Assembly: GCA_017550405.1 (NCBI GenBank)
Contig: JAFZPH010000005.1
Span: 17,685 to 81,684 of the forward strand
DNA length: 64,000 nt
Origin: Bacteroidales bacterium
Lineage (GTDB): Bacteria > Bacteroidota > Bacteroidia > Bacteroidales > P3
Direction: 5' to 3'
Under the pieces are notes generated by a model. It saw only the letters and a program-made list of their open reading frames with translations, had not been told where the DNA came from and did no database searches. The position numbers and the translations under genes are program-made. The number at the start of each line of letters is the position of its first letter. Positions within the stretch are counted from its first letter, which is position 1. This document shows, in pieces, positions 23,811 to 34,460 of the stretch.

Positions 23811-25985
23811 TTACAATTTGCGATAAATAAAGTCCGTCATCAATTCATACAGGTTCAAGCGTGTGTTGCCGCCGTAAATGCTGTGGTTTTTGTTGGGATA
23901 GATACGAAACTCAAATTGTTTTCCAGCAGCCTCGAGCGCGGTAACCATGTCTACGGCATTCTGGAAATGGACGTTGTCATCGCCTGTTCCATGCACCAAA
24001 AGGTAATTACCTCTCAACAGATTGGCATAGTTGAGCGGTGAGTTGTCGTCATATCCGCGAGGATTATCCTGCGGCCGCTGCAGGAATCGCTCGGTGTAGA
24101 TATTGTCGTAATAGCGCCAAGTGATGACAGGAGCCACAGCAATGGCACTCTTGAACACATCGTGACCTTTCAGAATGGACAAGGTCGAAAGATAGCCGCC
24201 AAAGCTCCAGCCGAAAATACCGATGCGGGATTCATCAATCCACTTCTTCTTGCCAAACCAGCGTGCAGCCTCGACAGCATCCTCACATTCCATCCTGCCA
24301 AGATTCTTATAGGTCATCTTCTTGAAATGGGCGCCACGGCCACCGGTACCACGTCCATCGAAACATGCCACCACATAGCCATGCTGTGCAAGCATGTGGA
24401 ACCAATAATAGTCATTGTAGCCATAACTATTTGTCACTTGCTGATTTCCCGGTCCACCATACACATAGAAGAACAACGGATAGCTCTTAGTGGAATCAAA
24501 ATCAGGAGGCAGAATAATATAATAGTTCAGCTCGGTACCCAACGAAGTGGTCAGCGTGCCGAAGGTCTTGTGTCCGACACCATACTCTTTCATGCGCTCT
24601 TGGAGATCGGCATTATCCTGAAGGGTCTTCAACAGTTTGCCGTTGCTGGTATGCAATGTATACACAGGTGGAGTATTGGCATCGGTAAAGGTGCTGATGT
24701 AATACTTGCTCGATGCACTGAAACTGGCGCTGTACCAACCAGGCTTGTCACTCAGTTTCTTTTTCTTCTTTCCTTTAAAATCAATGCAGTAGAGTTCGCG
24801 ATTGATGGGCGACGACTCGTGGGAGAGGTAATAAATCATCTCGTCTTTCTCATTTACCGAGCAAATCGAAACCACATCGTACATACCGTCGGTAATCTGT
24901 TTCACCAGCTTGCCATTCAAGTCGTACATATATATGTGGTTATACCCGTTCTTTTCGCTGGTAATGAGCATATGTTTGCCATCTTTGAGGAACATCCAAG
25001 TCTCAGGCACCTCGACATAAGCCTCATCCTCTTCAACATACAACGGACGGATAGCGCCTGTCGTGGCATCGGCCAACAACAACTCCATCTTGTCCTGAAG
25101 ACGGTTCATGCGCATCAATGCCAAGGTATTTGGATTCTGAGTCCATTGGATACGGGGCATATACTGATCATTCTGGCTACCAATATCGAGTTTCAGTGTC
25201 TTCTGCGACTCAAGGTCATAAATCAACACATCCACCACCGAATTGTCCTCGCCGGCCTTGGGGTACTTATAGGTATAATTCTCAGGGTATAGCTCTCCCC
25301 ACATCTGCATGGAGTACTGTTTCACACGACTCTCGTCGAAACGGTAGAAGGCAATCTTCTTGCTATCGGGCGACCAATAGAACCCCTGGGTGATACCAAA
25401 CTCCTCTTCGTATACCCAGTCAGTAGTGCCGTTAATCACCTCGTTGAACTTGCCATCGGTGGTGACGGCTGTCTCTTTCAATGAATTGAGAGCCATCACA
25501 TAGAGGTTGTTATCACGTACGAAGGCGACCATCTTGCCATCGGGCGAGAAAGTGGTGAGCCGCTGTTTACCCCCGTGCGTCAAGCACTCCATATTGCCGT
25601 CGGCAACATTATAGATATAGTAGGTACTCACCCCACTATGACGGTATATGGGCTCAAACTCGGCACTGAGCAGGATTTTCTGCTCATCGGCGGAAAACTC
25701 ATACGACTCAATGGGGGGAATGGGACGTACTTTTTTTCGCATGGGGTCGTTGAATGCACAAACCACACCTACCTTCTCCCCTGTTTTGTAGTTATACTTC
25801 TCTATTCCTGAACGGGTCAGCACACAGTAATGCTCGCCGTCTTGCATGGAACGGATTGACGATATACCGCTTGGACGGAAAGTGGCTCTGGACCAAATGT
25901 CCTCGAGGGTAATCCTTTTAGGTTGAGCAGCAAGGGTGCCACATAGTGTGGCCAACGTCAGCATAACAGCAAGATACTTCTTCAT
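23811..25985 (-). CDS. Dipeptidyl peptidase IV (S9 family)
   Basis: A 724-residue exported serine peptidase that removes Xaa-Pro dipeptides from peptides. I chose the ATG at 25985 because MKKYLAVMLTLATLCGTLAAQ is a good signal peptide; the longer frame upstream overlaps the pckA gene. The N-terminal beta-propeller (about residues 60-470) includes the DPP IV signature DWVYEEEFG near 200, whose glutamates hold the substrate N terminus. The C-terminal alpha/beta hydrolase has the nucleophile GWSFGGY, the aspartate in HGTGDDNVHF and the histidine in NKNHSIYGG. It probably acts in the periplasm or outer envelope and supplies dipeptides. It lies downstream of pckA. Confidence 0.93.
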   Translation of the reverse strand: MKKYLAVMLTLATLCGTLAAQPKRITLEDIWSRATFRPSGISSIRSMQDGEHYCVLTRSGIEKYNYKTGEKVGVVCAFNDPMRKKVRPIPPIESYEFSADEQKILLSAEFEPIYRHSGVSTYYIYNVADGNMECLTHGGKQRLTTFSPDGKMVAFVRDNNLYVMALNSLKETAVTTDGKFNEVINGTTDWVYEEEFGITQGFYWSPDSKKIAFYRFDESRVKQYSMQMWGELYPENYTYKYPKAGEDNSVVDVLIYDLESQKTLKLDIGSQNDQYMPRIQWTQNPNTLALMRMNRLQDKMELLLADATTGAIRPLYVEEDEAYVEVPETWMFLKDGKHMLITSEKNGYNHIYMYDLNGKLVKQITDGMYDVVSICSVNEKDEMIYYLSHESSPINRELYCIDFKGKKKKKLSDKPGWYSASFSASSKYYISTFTDANTPPVYTLHTSNGKLLKTLQDNADLQERMKEYGVGHKTFGTLTTSLGTELNYYIILPPDFDSTKSYPLFFYVYGGPGNQQVTNSYGYNDYYWFHMLAQHGYVVACFDGRGTGGRGAHFKKMTYKNLGRMECEDAVEAARWFGKKKWIDESRIGIFGWSFGGYLSTLSILKGHDVFKSAIAVAPVITWRYYDNIYTERFLQRPQDNPRGYDDNSPLNYANLLRGNYLLVHGTGDDNVHFQNAVDMVTALEAAGKQFEFRIYPNKNHSIYGGNTRLNLYELMTDFIYRKL

Positions 25986-26007
25986 ACCAGATAATAATAA
26001 GTTATAT

Positions 26008-26067
26008 GCGAATTGTGAATTGTCGGGTACGGAACCGAAGAGACCCTTACCGCAATTCACAATTCGC
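26008..26067. repeat. Perfect 15-base inverted repeat between pckA and DPP IV genes
   Basis: GCGAATTGTGAATTG (26008-26022) is exactly repeated in inverse at 26053-26067, with a 30-base loop. It lies between the pckA stop and the DPP IV start. It has no T tract, so it is more likely an intergenic repeat or attenuator-type hairpin than a classic terminator. Confidence 0.75.
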
Positions 26068-26079
26068 GATTGATAATCT

Positions 26080-27693
<1,614 letters not shown>

Positions 27694-27712
27694 GGTAATT
27701 GTTTTTATAAGA

Positions 27713-27738
27713 TCCTATAGGGCGAATGCCCTATAGGA
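27713..27738 (-). terminator. Hairpin between ppdK and pckA
   Basis: A perfect 11-base stem (TCCTATAGGGC / GCCCTATAGGA) with a four-base loop lies in the 64-base gap after the ppdK stop and 20 bases before the pckA start. The following minus-strand tract (TCTTATAAAAAC) is a weak T run, so it may be a partial terminator or an mRNA-processing hairpin. Confidence 0.6.
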
Positions 27739-27757
27739 CTTTTATTTATCATTATTA

Positions 27758-30529
27758 TTATTTCTCGCGAGCCTCTTTGATAGCAGCCTGGGCGGCGGCA
27801 AGACGTGCAACGGGTACACGGAAGGGGCTGCAGCTGACATAGTTCATGCCGTTCTTATAGAAGAACTCAGCGGCAGTCGGGTCTCCACCGTGTTCACCAC
27901 ACACACCGCACTTCAGGTTGGCACGTGTGCTGCGGCCACGTTCAATACCAATCTTCACCAACTCACCGACACACTCGCGGTCGAAGTTGTTGAACGGGTC
28001 GGCGGGGATAATCTTCTCGTCGACATAGGTCTTGACGATGGCGTTGACGTCGTCGCGGCTGAAGCCGAAAGTCATCTGCGTCAAATCGTTGGTACCAAAG
28101 CTGAAGAACTCGGCCACCTCGGCAATCTGATTGGCAACCAGCGCGGCGCGCGGAATCTCAATCATGGTACCGAACTTATAGTTGAATTGAATGCCGTACT
28201 TCTCTTCAACCTCTTTCTTCACACCGTCGGCCAAAGCCTTCTGATGCTTCAACTCGGCAGCGTTGATGGTTAGCGGAACCATGATTTCAAGCATGGGGTT
28301 CATGCCTTCCTTCATCAATTCAACTGTGGCGCTGAACAGGGCACGGAACTGAGTCTCGGTAATCTCGGGATAGATGATACCCAGGCGGACACCACGCAGA
28401 CCCATCATCGGATTCACCTCGTGCATGCTCTCGATACGGGCGTGCAAAGTTTCAAATTCAATACCACGAAGCTTTGCCACCTCGCGCTGTTTCTCCTCGG
28501 TCTGAGGCACAAACTCGTGCAATGGGGGATCCATCAGACGGAAAGTAAGGGGCTTGCCATCCATCACCTTCAGCGTACCCTTTGCACTCTCCTTGATATA
28601 AGGCTCCAGTTCGGCCAAAGCAGCCTTGCGGGCTTCCAGCGTGTCGGCCAGAATCATGTTGCGCAGCTTCTCCAAAGGAACCTCGCTGTTCTCGCCATAG
28701 AACATGTGCTCGATACGGAACAGACCGATACCTTCGGCACCGAATTCGATAGCCTTCTGGGCATCGATGGGGTTGTCGGCGTTGGTACGGACACCCATCT
28801 TGCGGTACTTGTCGACAATCTTCATCAGCTCCTGGAACAGGGGGTTCTCGGTGGCGTTGATCATCTTCACCTCCTCGTCATATACCCAGCCTTTGGAACC
28901 GTTCAGGCTCAGCAGGTCGCCCTCGTGGTACACCTTGCCGTTGATGGTCACGGTGCCGTGCTCCTCGACATTAACTTTCTTCTTGCCGTATTCGTCGACG
29001 CTGACGGAAGTACGCTCCATCTCAATCTTCACGGCATCGCAGCCCACGATGCAGCATTTACCCCAGCCACGGGCCACGAGGGCTGCGTGAGAGGTCATAC
29101 CGCCACGGGCGGTGAGGATACCGTCGGCGGCACGCATGCCCTCGACATCCTCGGGGTTGGTCTCCTCGCGGACGAGGATATTCTTGATACCGGCAGCCTG
29201 GTATTCCTTGGCTTTCTCGCTGGTGAGGGCAATCACACCCACTGCGCCTCCGGGGCCGGCGGGCAGACCCTTGGCGATGACAGGGTGCTTCTTCTCGTCG
29301 GTGCTGTCCAGAATGGGGTGCAGCAGCTCGTCCAACTGGGCGGGGCTGATGCGCATCACCACCTCGCTCTCGTCGATCAAACCCTCTTTCAGCATATCCA
29401 TGGCCATGGTCAATGCGGCCACACCGGTACGTTTGCCGACGCGGCACTGCAGCATATACAGCTTGCCGTCCTGGATAGTGAACTCGATATCCAGCATGTC
29501 GTGGAAATTCTTCTCCAGAGTAGTACGGATGTCGCACAATTCCTTATATGTATCGGGCATCAACTCCTGCATCGAGTGCATGTGCTTGTTCTGCTCGTTC
29601 TTGGTGTCGTCGTTCAAGGGATTGGGGGTGCGGATACCGGCCACCACGTCCTCACCCTGGGCGTTAATCAGCCACTCGCCGTAGAACTGGTTGTCGCCGG
29701 TGGCGGGGTTGCGGGTGAAAGCAACGCCGGTGGCGCTGTTGTCGCCCATGTTGCCGAACACCATGGCCTGCACGTTGACTGCGGTACCCCAGTCGTCGGG
29801 AATACCCTCAATCTTACGGTAGCTCACGGCCTTTTTGCCGTTCCAGCTCTTGAACACGGCCTTGATACCGCCTTCCATCTGAGCCTTGGCATCGTCGGGG
29901 AACTCAACGCCCAGTACCTCTTTCACCTTCAGCTTGAAAGCCTCGGCCAGTTTCTGCAAATCGTCGGCAGTGAGGTCGGTGTCGCTCTTATAATTATGCT
30001 CAGCCTTGTACTCGTCCAGCATGTCGTCCAGCTGTTTGCGGATGCCCTTGCCGTCGGCGGGCTCGATGCCCTCGCTCTTCTCCATCACCACATCGGCATA
30101 CATCATAATCAAACGACGGTAGGAATCATATACAAAGCGGGGATTGTTGGTTTTCTTCAACATACCGGGGATGGTCTTGGACGAAAGACCGATATTCAGC
30201 ACCGTGTCCATCATGCCAGGCATGGAGCTTCTGGCACCCGAGCGGCAGCTCACCAACAAGGGGTTCTCAGCATCGTCGTACTTCATGCCCATCAGTTTCT
30301 CCACGTTGGCCATGCCTTTCCACACCTCGTCCATGAGGCCGGCAGGTAGCTGGCAATTGTTATCATAATAAGCTGTACAGCACTCTGTGGTGATAGTTAA
30401 ACCAGCAGGAACTGGAAGACCCAGCAAGCACATTTCTGCCAAGTTGGCACCTTTACCGCCGAGCAGATTCTTCATGTCGGCCTTACCCTCGGCAGTCTTG
30501 CCGCCAAACGTGTAAACAAATTTAGTCAT
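27758..30529 (-). CDS. ppdK: Pyruvate, phosphate dikinase
   Basis: PPDK interconverts pyruvate, ATP and Pi with PEP, AMP and PPi. The 923-residue protein shows the N-terminal ATP-grasp domain (FGGKTAEGKADMKNLLGGKG at the start, CRSGARSSMPGMMDT near 95, the family's ATP-site loop) and the swivelling phosphohistidine domain with catalytic His in GGMTSHAALVARGWG near 475. The C-terminal PEP/pyruvate TIM barrel follows (GLFRIEHMF, then GTNDLTQMTFGFSRDD and CGEHGGDP). It is upstream of pckA, forming a PEP-pyruvate-oxaloacetate node. A well-formed promoter lies 35-65 bases upstream. Confidence 0.97.
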   Translation of the reverse strand: MTKFVYTFGGKTAEGKADMKNLLGGKGANLAEMCLLGLPVPAGLTITTECCTAYYDNNCQLPAGLMDEVWKGMANVEKLMGMKYDDAENPLLVSCRSGARSSMPGMMDTVLNIGLSSKTIPGMLKKTNNPRFVYDSYRRLIMMYADVVMEKSEGIEPADGKGIRKQLDDMLDEYKAEHNYKSDTDLTADDLQKLAEAFKLKVKEVLGVEFPDDAKAQMEGGIKAVFKSWNGKKAVSYRKIEGIPDDWGTAVNVQAMVFGNMGDNSATGVAFTRNPATGDNQFYGEWLINAQGEDVVAGIRTPNPLNDDTKNEQNKHMHSMQELMPDTYKELCDIRTTLEKNFHDMLDIEFTIQDGKLYMLQCRVGKRTGVAALTMAMDMLKEGLIDESEVVMRISPAQLDELLHPILDSTDEKKHPVIAKGLPAGPGGAVGVIALTSEKAKEYQAAGIKNILVREETNPEDVEGMRAADGILTARGGMTSHAALVARGWGKCCIVGCDAVKIEMERTSVSVDEYGKKKVNVEEHGTVTINGKVYHEGDLLSLNGSKGWVYDEEVKMINATENPLFQELMKIVDKYRKMGVRTNADNPIDAQKAIEFGAEGIGLFRIEHMFYGENSEVPLEKLRNMILADTLEARKAALAELEPYIKESAKGTLKVMDGKPLTFRLMDPPLHEFVPQTEEKQREVAKLRGIEFETLHARIESMHEVNPMMGLRGVRLGIIYPEITETQFRALFSATVELMKEGMNPMLEIMVPLTINAAELKHQKALADGVKKEVEEKYGIQFNYKFGTMIEIPRAALVANQIAEVAEFFSFGTNDLTQMTFGFSRDDVNAIVKTYVDEKIIPADPFNNFDRECVGELVKIGIERGRSTRANLKCGVCGEHGGDPTAAEFFYKNGMNYVSCSPFRVPVARLAAAQAAIKEAREK

Positions 30530-30563
30530 ACTCTATCGATTTTTATATTCGCTAATTGAAAAT

Positions 30564-30594
30564 GCAAAGATACGAAATTATTTCCATAATCAAA
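30564..30594 (-). promoter_or_regulatory. Promoter of ppdK
   Basis: On the minus strand TTTG (30594-30591) is followed about 18 bases later by TATCTTTGC (30572-30564), one of the best matches to the Bacteroidota promoter consensus in the window. Confidence 0.65.
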
Positions 30595-30896
30595 CATCAT
30601 TACTGCACACATTTCGTTTTTTAACAAATCAGTATCTCTTAACACAAAATACACCAGCGGTTTGCATAGTATTACTTCTTAAAAAAAATATATCCACGGG
30701 GTACTTTCAGGCCTGTTCGTCGGTGCCAAAAAGAGCATCCAACCGCCTGCCAACTGCGTTCTTACATCCATCTCTTCAACAAGGTGTAATCCACTGTTGC
30801 GGAAAACCACGGAGAAGGTTCTACGCTCCCTCGGAGCCACTTCTTCGCAGACAGGCGGCCCATCAGCTCGAAACCAATGCTAATCTGCCATAAACC
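30595..30896. other. Intergenic stretch with a possible gene remnant
   Basis: AT-rich to about 30690. Then on the minus strand about 30888-30762 reads without a start as GFELMGRLSAKKWL...WFSATVDYTLLKRWM and ends in a stop. Its end resembles the C-terminal strand of an outer-membrane protein, so it could be a decayed fragment, but this is weak. Confidence 0.3.
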
Positions 30897-31065
30897 CCAA
30901 TCGGTCAATAGAAAACCGGAAAAAGGAGTAACTGCCGAATCGTACAATGCATGGGGAATCGCCCTGCCCCGGAGGGGCTTTCGTTTAATAGCATATCACG
31001 TTGCTATACAGACATATTCTCCGTAGGAGATCTCGAATAGGTATATTCCAAATGACCGATTTGGG
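30897..31065 (-). repeat. Dispersed intergenic element B, copy 1 (inverse orientation)
   Basis: About 170 bases that, read on the minus strand, match 50044-50219 over nearly the whole length with scattered substitutions. Conserved blocks include GGAATATACCTATTCGA, CAACGTGATATGCTATTAAA, CGAAAGCCCCTCCGGGGCAG and ATTCCCCATGCATTG. Internal hairpins are CCCCTCCGGGG and TCTCC-N-GGAGA. Confidence 0.85.
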
Positions 31066-31189
31066 ACAATAACCCCCACCCGATAGTAAGCTGAGTGCGG
31101 CATGATGCGTTGCGCCAAGTCGCATGAACAATAGTTCGATGCACTTGCGTCCTTCAATATCGGTTCGACAGAGCATAGTTATAGGTTCG

Positions 31190-31254
31190 TTTTCTATAGC
31201 CATGACGGATAACGATAGGATAAGGATGCTGGAACGATACTATATTGAACGACG
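31190..31254 (+). repeat. Dispersed intergenic element A, copy 2
   Basis: CATGACGGATAACGATAGGA, then TAAGGATGCTGGAACGATAC and ATATTGAACGACG. It is very similar to the copy at 49923-49986 and recognisably related to 10331-10396. No gene starts from it. Confidence 0.8.
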
Positions 31255-31301
31255 TTAGTGCCTAGGAAGGGGGTTGGCCGGAGGTGATGACAGGAAAAGA
31301 A

Positions 31302-31328
31302 CAAGGCTCCCCGTTTTGGAGAGCCTTG
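31302..31328 (-). terminator. Terminator of the OmpA-family gene
   Basis: The stem CAAGGCTC / GAGCCTTG encloses an additional CC..GG pairing. On the minus strand it is followed by TTCTTTTCC. It lies 34 bases past the stop. Confidence 0.7.
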
Positions 31329-31361
31329 AATATGAGATATACTATGTTTCGTTTCAGGGCA

Positions 31362-32810
31362 TCAGGGGTTCTCCTTGGGATTGATGCCGGTGATGATGAG
31401 CTGCACTTTGACAAACTCGTTGTCGTTCTTCTTCTTGGTGTCGAAGGCGGCGGTGGCGGCACGCTTGATGTCGGTGGGGGTCATGCCGGAGGTCTTGATG
31501 TTGCCTTCGGGGACACCGTTCTTGACAAAGAACTCCTTGACTGCCTTGGCACGCTCGAGCGAGACGAGCTGGTCGTGTTCGGGGTCGACGCCATAGGTCT
31601 GCACCCATCCTTTGATGGTGAAGGCCACATCGGGATGGTTCTTGAACATCTGGACGTAGTTCATCAGGTTGGAGTCGGAGGCGGGCAGTAGCTCGTATTC
31701 ATTGCCGAAATAGATGTCGGAGATGGGGTACACGGTACCACGCTCGGCACGATAGAGTTTCATGCGCAGGAGCGTATCCTCCTTGAATCGGTCGGCGTTG
31801 AAGTCGAAGAAGATGGAGAAGTAGCCGTCGCGCTTGGCATAGAGCGTGTAGTTGAAGCCGGGAACGAATTTGACACGGCCGCCGCGGAAGTTCTCGTTGT
31901 GGACGATGACGCGGTTGTTGGTGTTCTTCTCGAGGATGGTGAGGTTGACATCGATATTCTTGCGGATTTTGGGGTCGTAGAAGGAGACGGGCACTTCGAA
32001 GGCTTCGACAAAGATGGAGACCTTGATGCTGTGGCCGGAACCTTTGGGGTTGTTGTTGTCGAGCATGATGTAGTATACCTCGCCTTTGCGCACGTCGATG
32101 GAGCGGATGTGGCGTTTGGTGGAGGCTTTGGTGAGCATGATGTCGGTGGCCTCATGATACATGCCGATGGTGCCTTTGGCAGCCTCTTTTTCCAAGGCCA
32201 GACGGGCCTGTCGGGCGGCTTCGGCCTTGGCTTTGGCATCCATCTTGGGCTCGTCGGCGGCATCGGTCTTGGCTTTCTTGGGTTTGGCTAAGAGAGAGCT
32301 GTCCACGGAAGAAAGGTTGACGGCCACGGGAAGGACTTTGTTGCACTGGATGTGATTGCTGAAATAGGCGTCGGTGTACTTGTAGACAACCATGTCGTAG
32401 TCGTCGGCCACGTTCTGCTGGGTGACGGCGATGTCGAGTTTGCCGTTATAGGGTACTGTGAATTTGTACCACACAGAGTTATGCTCAAATTCGGGCAGAT
32501 TGGGGTGACGCTTGTCAGCCATTACTTCCATGATACGGCCTGCGCCCTGAGGGGCAGTGGTGGGACCGAAGGTATGGTCCACACTCAGGGGGATGGCAAA
32601 TAGGCAGTCGTTGCTGTTGTATGGCAACTGGACAAGGGGCACTTCGGCTGCGGCGGCCTTGCCCTTTTTGCCCTTTTTATCCTTCTTTGACTTCTTGTCT
32701 TTGGTGGATTTCGAAGTTTTGGTGCTGCTTTTCGTTTTGCTCTGAGCCTGGACATCGGCGTATCCAAATATCAGAGTACAAGCGAGTAGAGCTATCAGAA
32801 AACGTTTCAT
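31362..32810 (-). CDS. OmpA-family protein with lysine-rich N terminus
   Basis: A 482-residue exported protein. A signal peptide (MKRFLIALLACTLIFGYADVQAQ) is followed by a low-complexity Lys/Ser/Thr stretch (about residues 24-52). A beta-rich region carries SVWYKFTVPYNGKLDIAVTQ near 110, then a coiled Ala/Lys segment (KMDAKAKAEAARQARLALEKEA, about 190-212) lies inside the fold. The C-terminal peptidoglycan-binding OmpA-like domain (about 370-475) contains LMNYVQMFKNHPDVAFTIKGW and the SLERAKAVKEFFVKNGVPEGN helix with arginine. It probably links the outer membrane to peptidoglycan. OmpA-type proteins are known parts of T9SS/gliding envelopes, but membership is not shown here. Confidence 0.85.
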   Translation of the reverse strand: MKRFLIALLACTLIFGYADVQAQSKTKSSTKTSKSTKDKKSKKDKKGKKGKAAAAEVPLVQLPYNSNDCLFAIPLSVDHTFGPTTAPQGAGRIMEVMADKRHPNLPEFEHNSVWYKFTVPYNGKLDIAVTQQNVADDYDMVVYKYTDAYFSNHIQCNKVLPVAVNLSSVDSSLLAKPKKAKTDAADEPKMDAKAKAEAARQARLALEKEAAKGTIGMYHEATDIMLTKASTKRHIRSIDVRKGEVYYIMLDNNNPKGSGHSIKVSIFVEAFEVPVSFYDPKIRKNIDVNLTILEKNTNNRVIVHNENFRGGRVKFVPGFNYTLYAKRDGYFSIFFDFNADRFKEDTLLRMKLYRAERGTVYPISDIYFGNEYELLPASDSNLMNYVQMFKNHPDVAFTIKGWVQTYGVDPEHDQLVSLERAKAVKEFFVKNGVPEGNIKTSGMTPTDIKRAATAAFDTKKKNDNEFVKVQLIITGINPKENP

Positions 32811-32851
32811 TTTACTGTTGTTACATTAAATTTTAACCAAATATTCAACAG

Positions 32852-32860
32852 GCAAAAATA
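32852..32860 (-). promoter_or_regulatory. Promoter core of the OmpA-family gene
   Basis: TATTTTTGC on the minus strand, 42-50 bases upstream of the start. Confidence 0.45.
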
Positions 32861-32886
32861 CGAATATTTTTTTAATTGGTGCGTTT

Positions 32887-32924
32887 TTTTGAGAAAAAAG
32901 TTGCGACACCCGCCAATAGGTGTC
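32887..32924 (-). terminator. Terminator of the 33023-34033 lipoprotein gene
   Basis: The stem GACACC / GGTGTC (32905-32910 / 32919-32924) is followed on the minus strand by GCAACTTTTTT, about 100 bases past the stop codon. Confidence 0.65.
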
Positions 32925-33022
32925 TATGGTGACAGCCACAAAGACACACGTCAACACCCGTGTCATCCAATCCGACAATCGGCTTGCATGACATAGATTC
33001 CTCCTGGTAGAAATAAGAAGTA

Positions 33023-34033
33023 TCAGTGGGCATCTTGCACCAAACGCACGCCCAAGCCTTGATTACGGAGTGCATTATCAAGGTTAGCGTTGCTCTTGTG
33101 GAAGTTGTATTGATACGCCACGTACGACTCGTAAGTAAGCACCTTGGGTGTTGTGGACCAATACAACCCATAATTTTCATCCAAATCCAGATGTATATCC
33201 CAATAAGTATTCATATTGGCAATAGTACGTCTCCCGGTTGTAGGCAAGAACACCACCCCTGCCGGCTCAAGTGTATTCGTCCATGTGGATGCATCTATAG
33301 TATTATCTGTCCAATTGCCACCCTTTCCATTAATGTTTTTCAAGGTGAAAACCTTGTTGTCCCAGCCATCGGGCAAAAGAATCATACCATTTGAGCCTTC
33401 AATTTGAGCCTTACAGAATCGGCTACCACTTCTCTTTTCAAATACATACACCCATTCATCGCTGGTCAGCGTACGCCACATTCCAGCCTTATTGCCGCCG
33501 TTGCTGATGGCATTGTAAACACCCCAGTCCGCATTGGCATATTGTCCTACAAGACCATTGCCGGGGTCACCCCCGACAATATAATACTCGTCAGCTCCGA
33601 AATCCGTGACAATAAGAGACGGCTGGTAGGCACGCACGCCACCGCTCCAGCCACTGGCGCCCCAGGAAAACAGGTCTTGCCACCCAGAATAGTTTGCCGA
33701 GGCAAGGGTGTTGTCACTTTCTGGAACATTTCCCCAATACCGGACATTGTCATTTAAGCCATACTTGCCTCCCACATGATCCCATTGGTGTTCGGCAAAA
33801 CGCCAAGTATTGGTTGAGGCCTGATACTGCAGGTTGCCTTTCGAGAAATACACCTTACCGCCTTGGTCGTTGATGGTAAACAGACCGTCAACAGCTCCAG
33901 TGGGGATGGTCGGTCCCTCGGGGGTATCGCCTCCACCACCAGGGGTCGGGTTGTCGGGTTTCTTACAGCCTGCAGCAAAGAAGACTGCCAACGCCAGCAT
34001 CAGCATTGATGCGATTTTTGTGTGTCGCTTCAT
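33023..34033 (-). CDS. Lipoprotein with FISUMP-like domain (intact paralogue)
   Basis: A 336-residue surface lipoprotein. The signal peptide ends AAGC (Cys23) and is followed by a flexible Pro/Gly linker (KKPDNPTPGGGGDTPEGP), the kind of acidic/flexible start often seen in exported Bacteroidota lipoproteins. The single domain (about residues 50-335) has KVYFSKGNLQYQASTNTWRF, YSGWQDLFSWG, MWRTLTSDEWVYVFEKR, PAGVVFLPTTGRR and YWSTTPKVLTYESY, and ends GLGVRLVQDAH. It shares every motif with the frameshifted gene at 3182-4038, so the two are paralogues. The domain resembles the Fibrobacter succinogenes major paralogous domain. Ligand unknown. Confidence 0.8.
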   Translation of the reverse strand: MKRHTKIASMLMLALAVFFAAGCKKPDNPTPGGGGDTPEGPTIPTGAVDGLFTINDQGGKVYFSKGNLQYQASTNTWRFAEHQWDHVGGKYGLNDNVRYWGNVPESDNTLASANYSGWQDLFSWGASGWSGGVRAYQPSLIVTDFGADEYYIVGGDPGNGLVGQYANADWGVYNAISNGGNKAGMWRTLTSDEWVYVFEKRSGSRFCKAQIEGSNGMILLPDGWDNKVFTLKNINGKGGNWTDNTIDASTWTNTLEPAGVVFLPTTGRRTIANMNTYWDIHLDLDENYGLYWSTTPKVLTYESYVAYQYNFHKSNANLDNALRNQGLGVRLVQDAH

Positions 34034-34148
34034 AATTAATCTATTTTATTTTAAGGTGGATTCTAATTAATTTTCACTTTTCAGCCATCCGACAGACAGA
34101 ACCCATAAATCTGCATGATGACTGTGAACTTACATTCAGTTTACCGGT

Positions 34149-34180
34149 GCAAAGATACGACTTTTTTTTCATTTGACAAC
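34149..34180 (-). promoter_or_regulatory. Promoter of the 33023-34033 lipoprotein gene
   Basis: On the minus strand TTGTCAAAT (about 34180) precedes TATCTTTGC (34157-34149) at the expected distance. The leader would be about 110 bases. Confidence 0.6.
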
Positions 34181-34412
34181 TAATTTTTACAACCTCAATA
34201 TGTAGAGCAGTCATCGCTTGATATTCTTTTTATTACATCGTAACTGAATTTGGTTGGTTTTTATTAATCTGCACATGCTTTAGACAAGATTTGTCAGTGC
34301 TATGCTGGCTTTTCCCCTCCCATTCCCCACAAATATCTCCAAAGTAAATATATGATTCTTCGCGTTGTACCGTTTTTATTCATGGTTTTCTGTTTATGTC
34401 AGATAATTTATG
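34181..34412. other. AT-rich intergenic region between divergent genes
   Basis: Upstream DNA of two divergently transcribed lipoprotein genes. No gene or repeat is evident between the two promoter cores. Confidence 0.5.
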
Positions 34413-34421
34413 TAGTTTTGC
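34413..34421 (+). promoter_or_regulatory. Promoter core of the BspA-like gene
   Basis: TAGTTTTGC, 40-48 bases before the ATG at 34461, followed by an A-rich leader (AAAACAAAACAAG). Confidence 0.5.
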
Positions 34422-34460
34422 AAAAACAAAACAAGATATTAACAAGCCAACACACACACC

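Noticed and set aside
28421..30349. 642-codon plus-strand frame opposite ppdK
   Set aside because: ppdK is a clear full-length enzyme. The opposite frame is a codon-usage shadow with His/Val/Leu-rich nonsense composition and no family pattern.
30985..31203. 72-codon minus-strand frame in the intergenic region
   Set aside because: Overlaps repeat element B and ends in it; no promoter or family pattern. It is probably a chance frame in a repeat.
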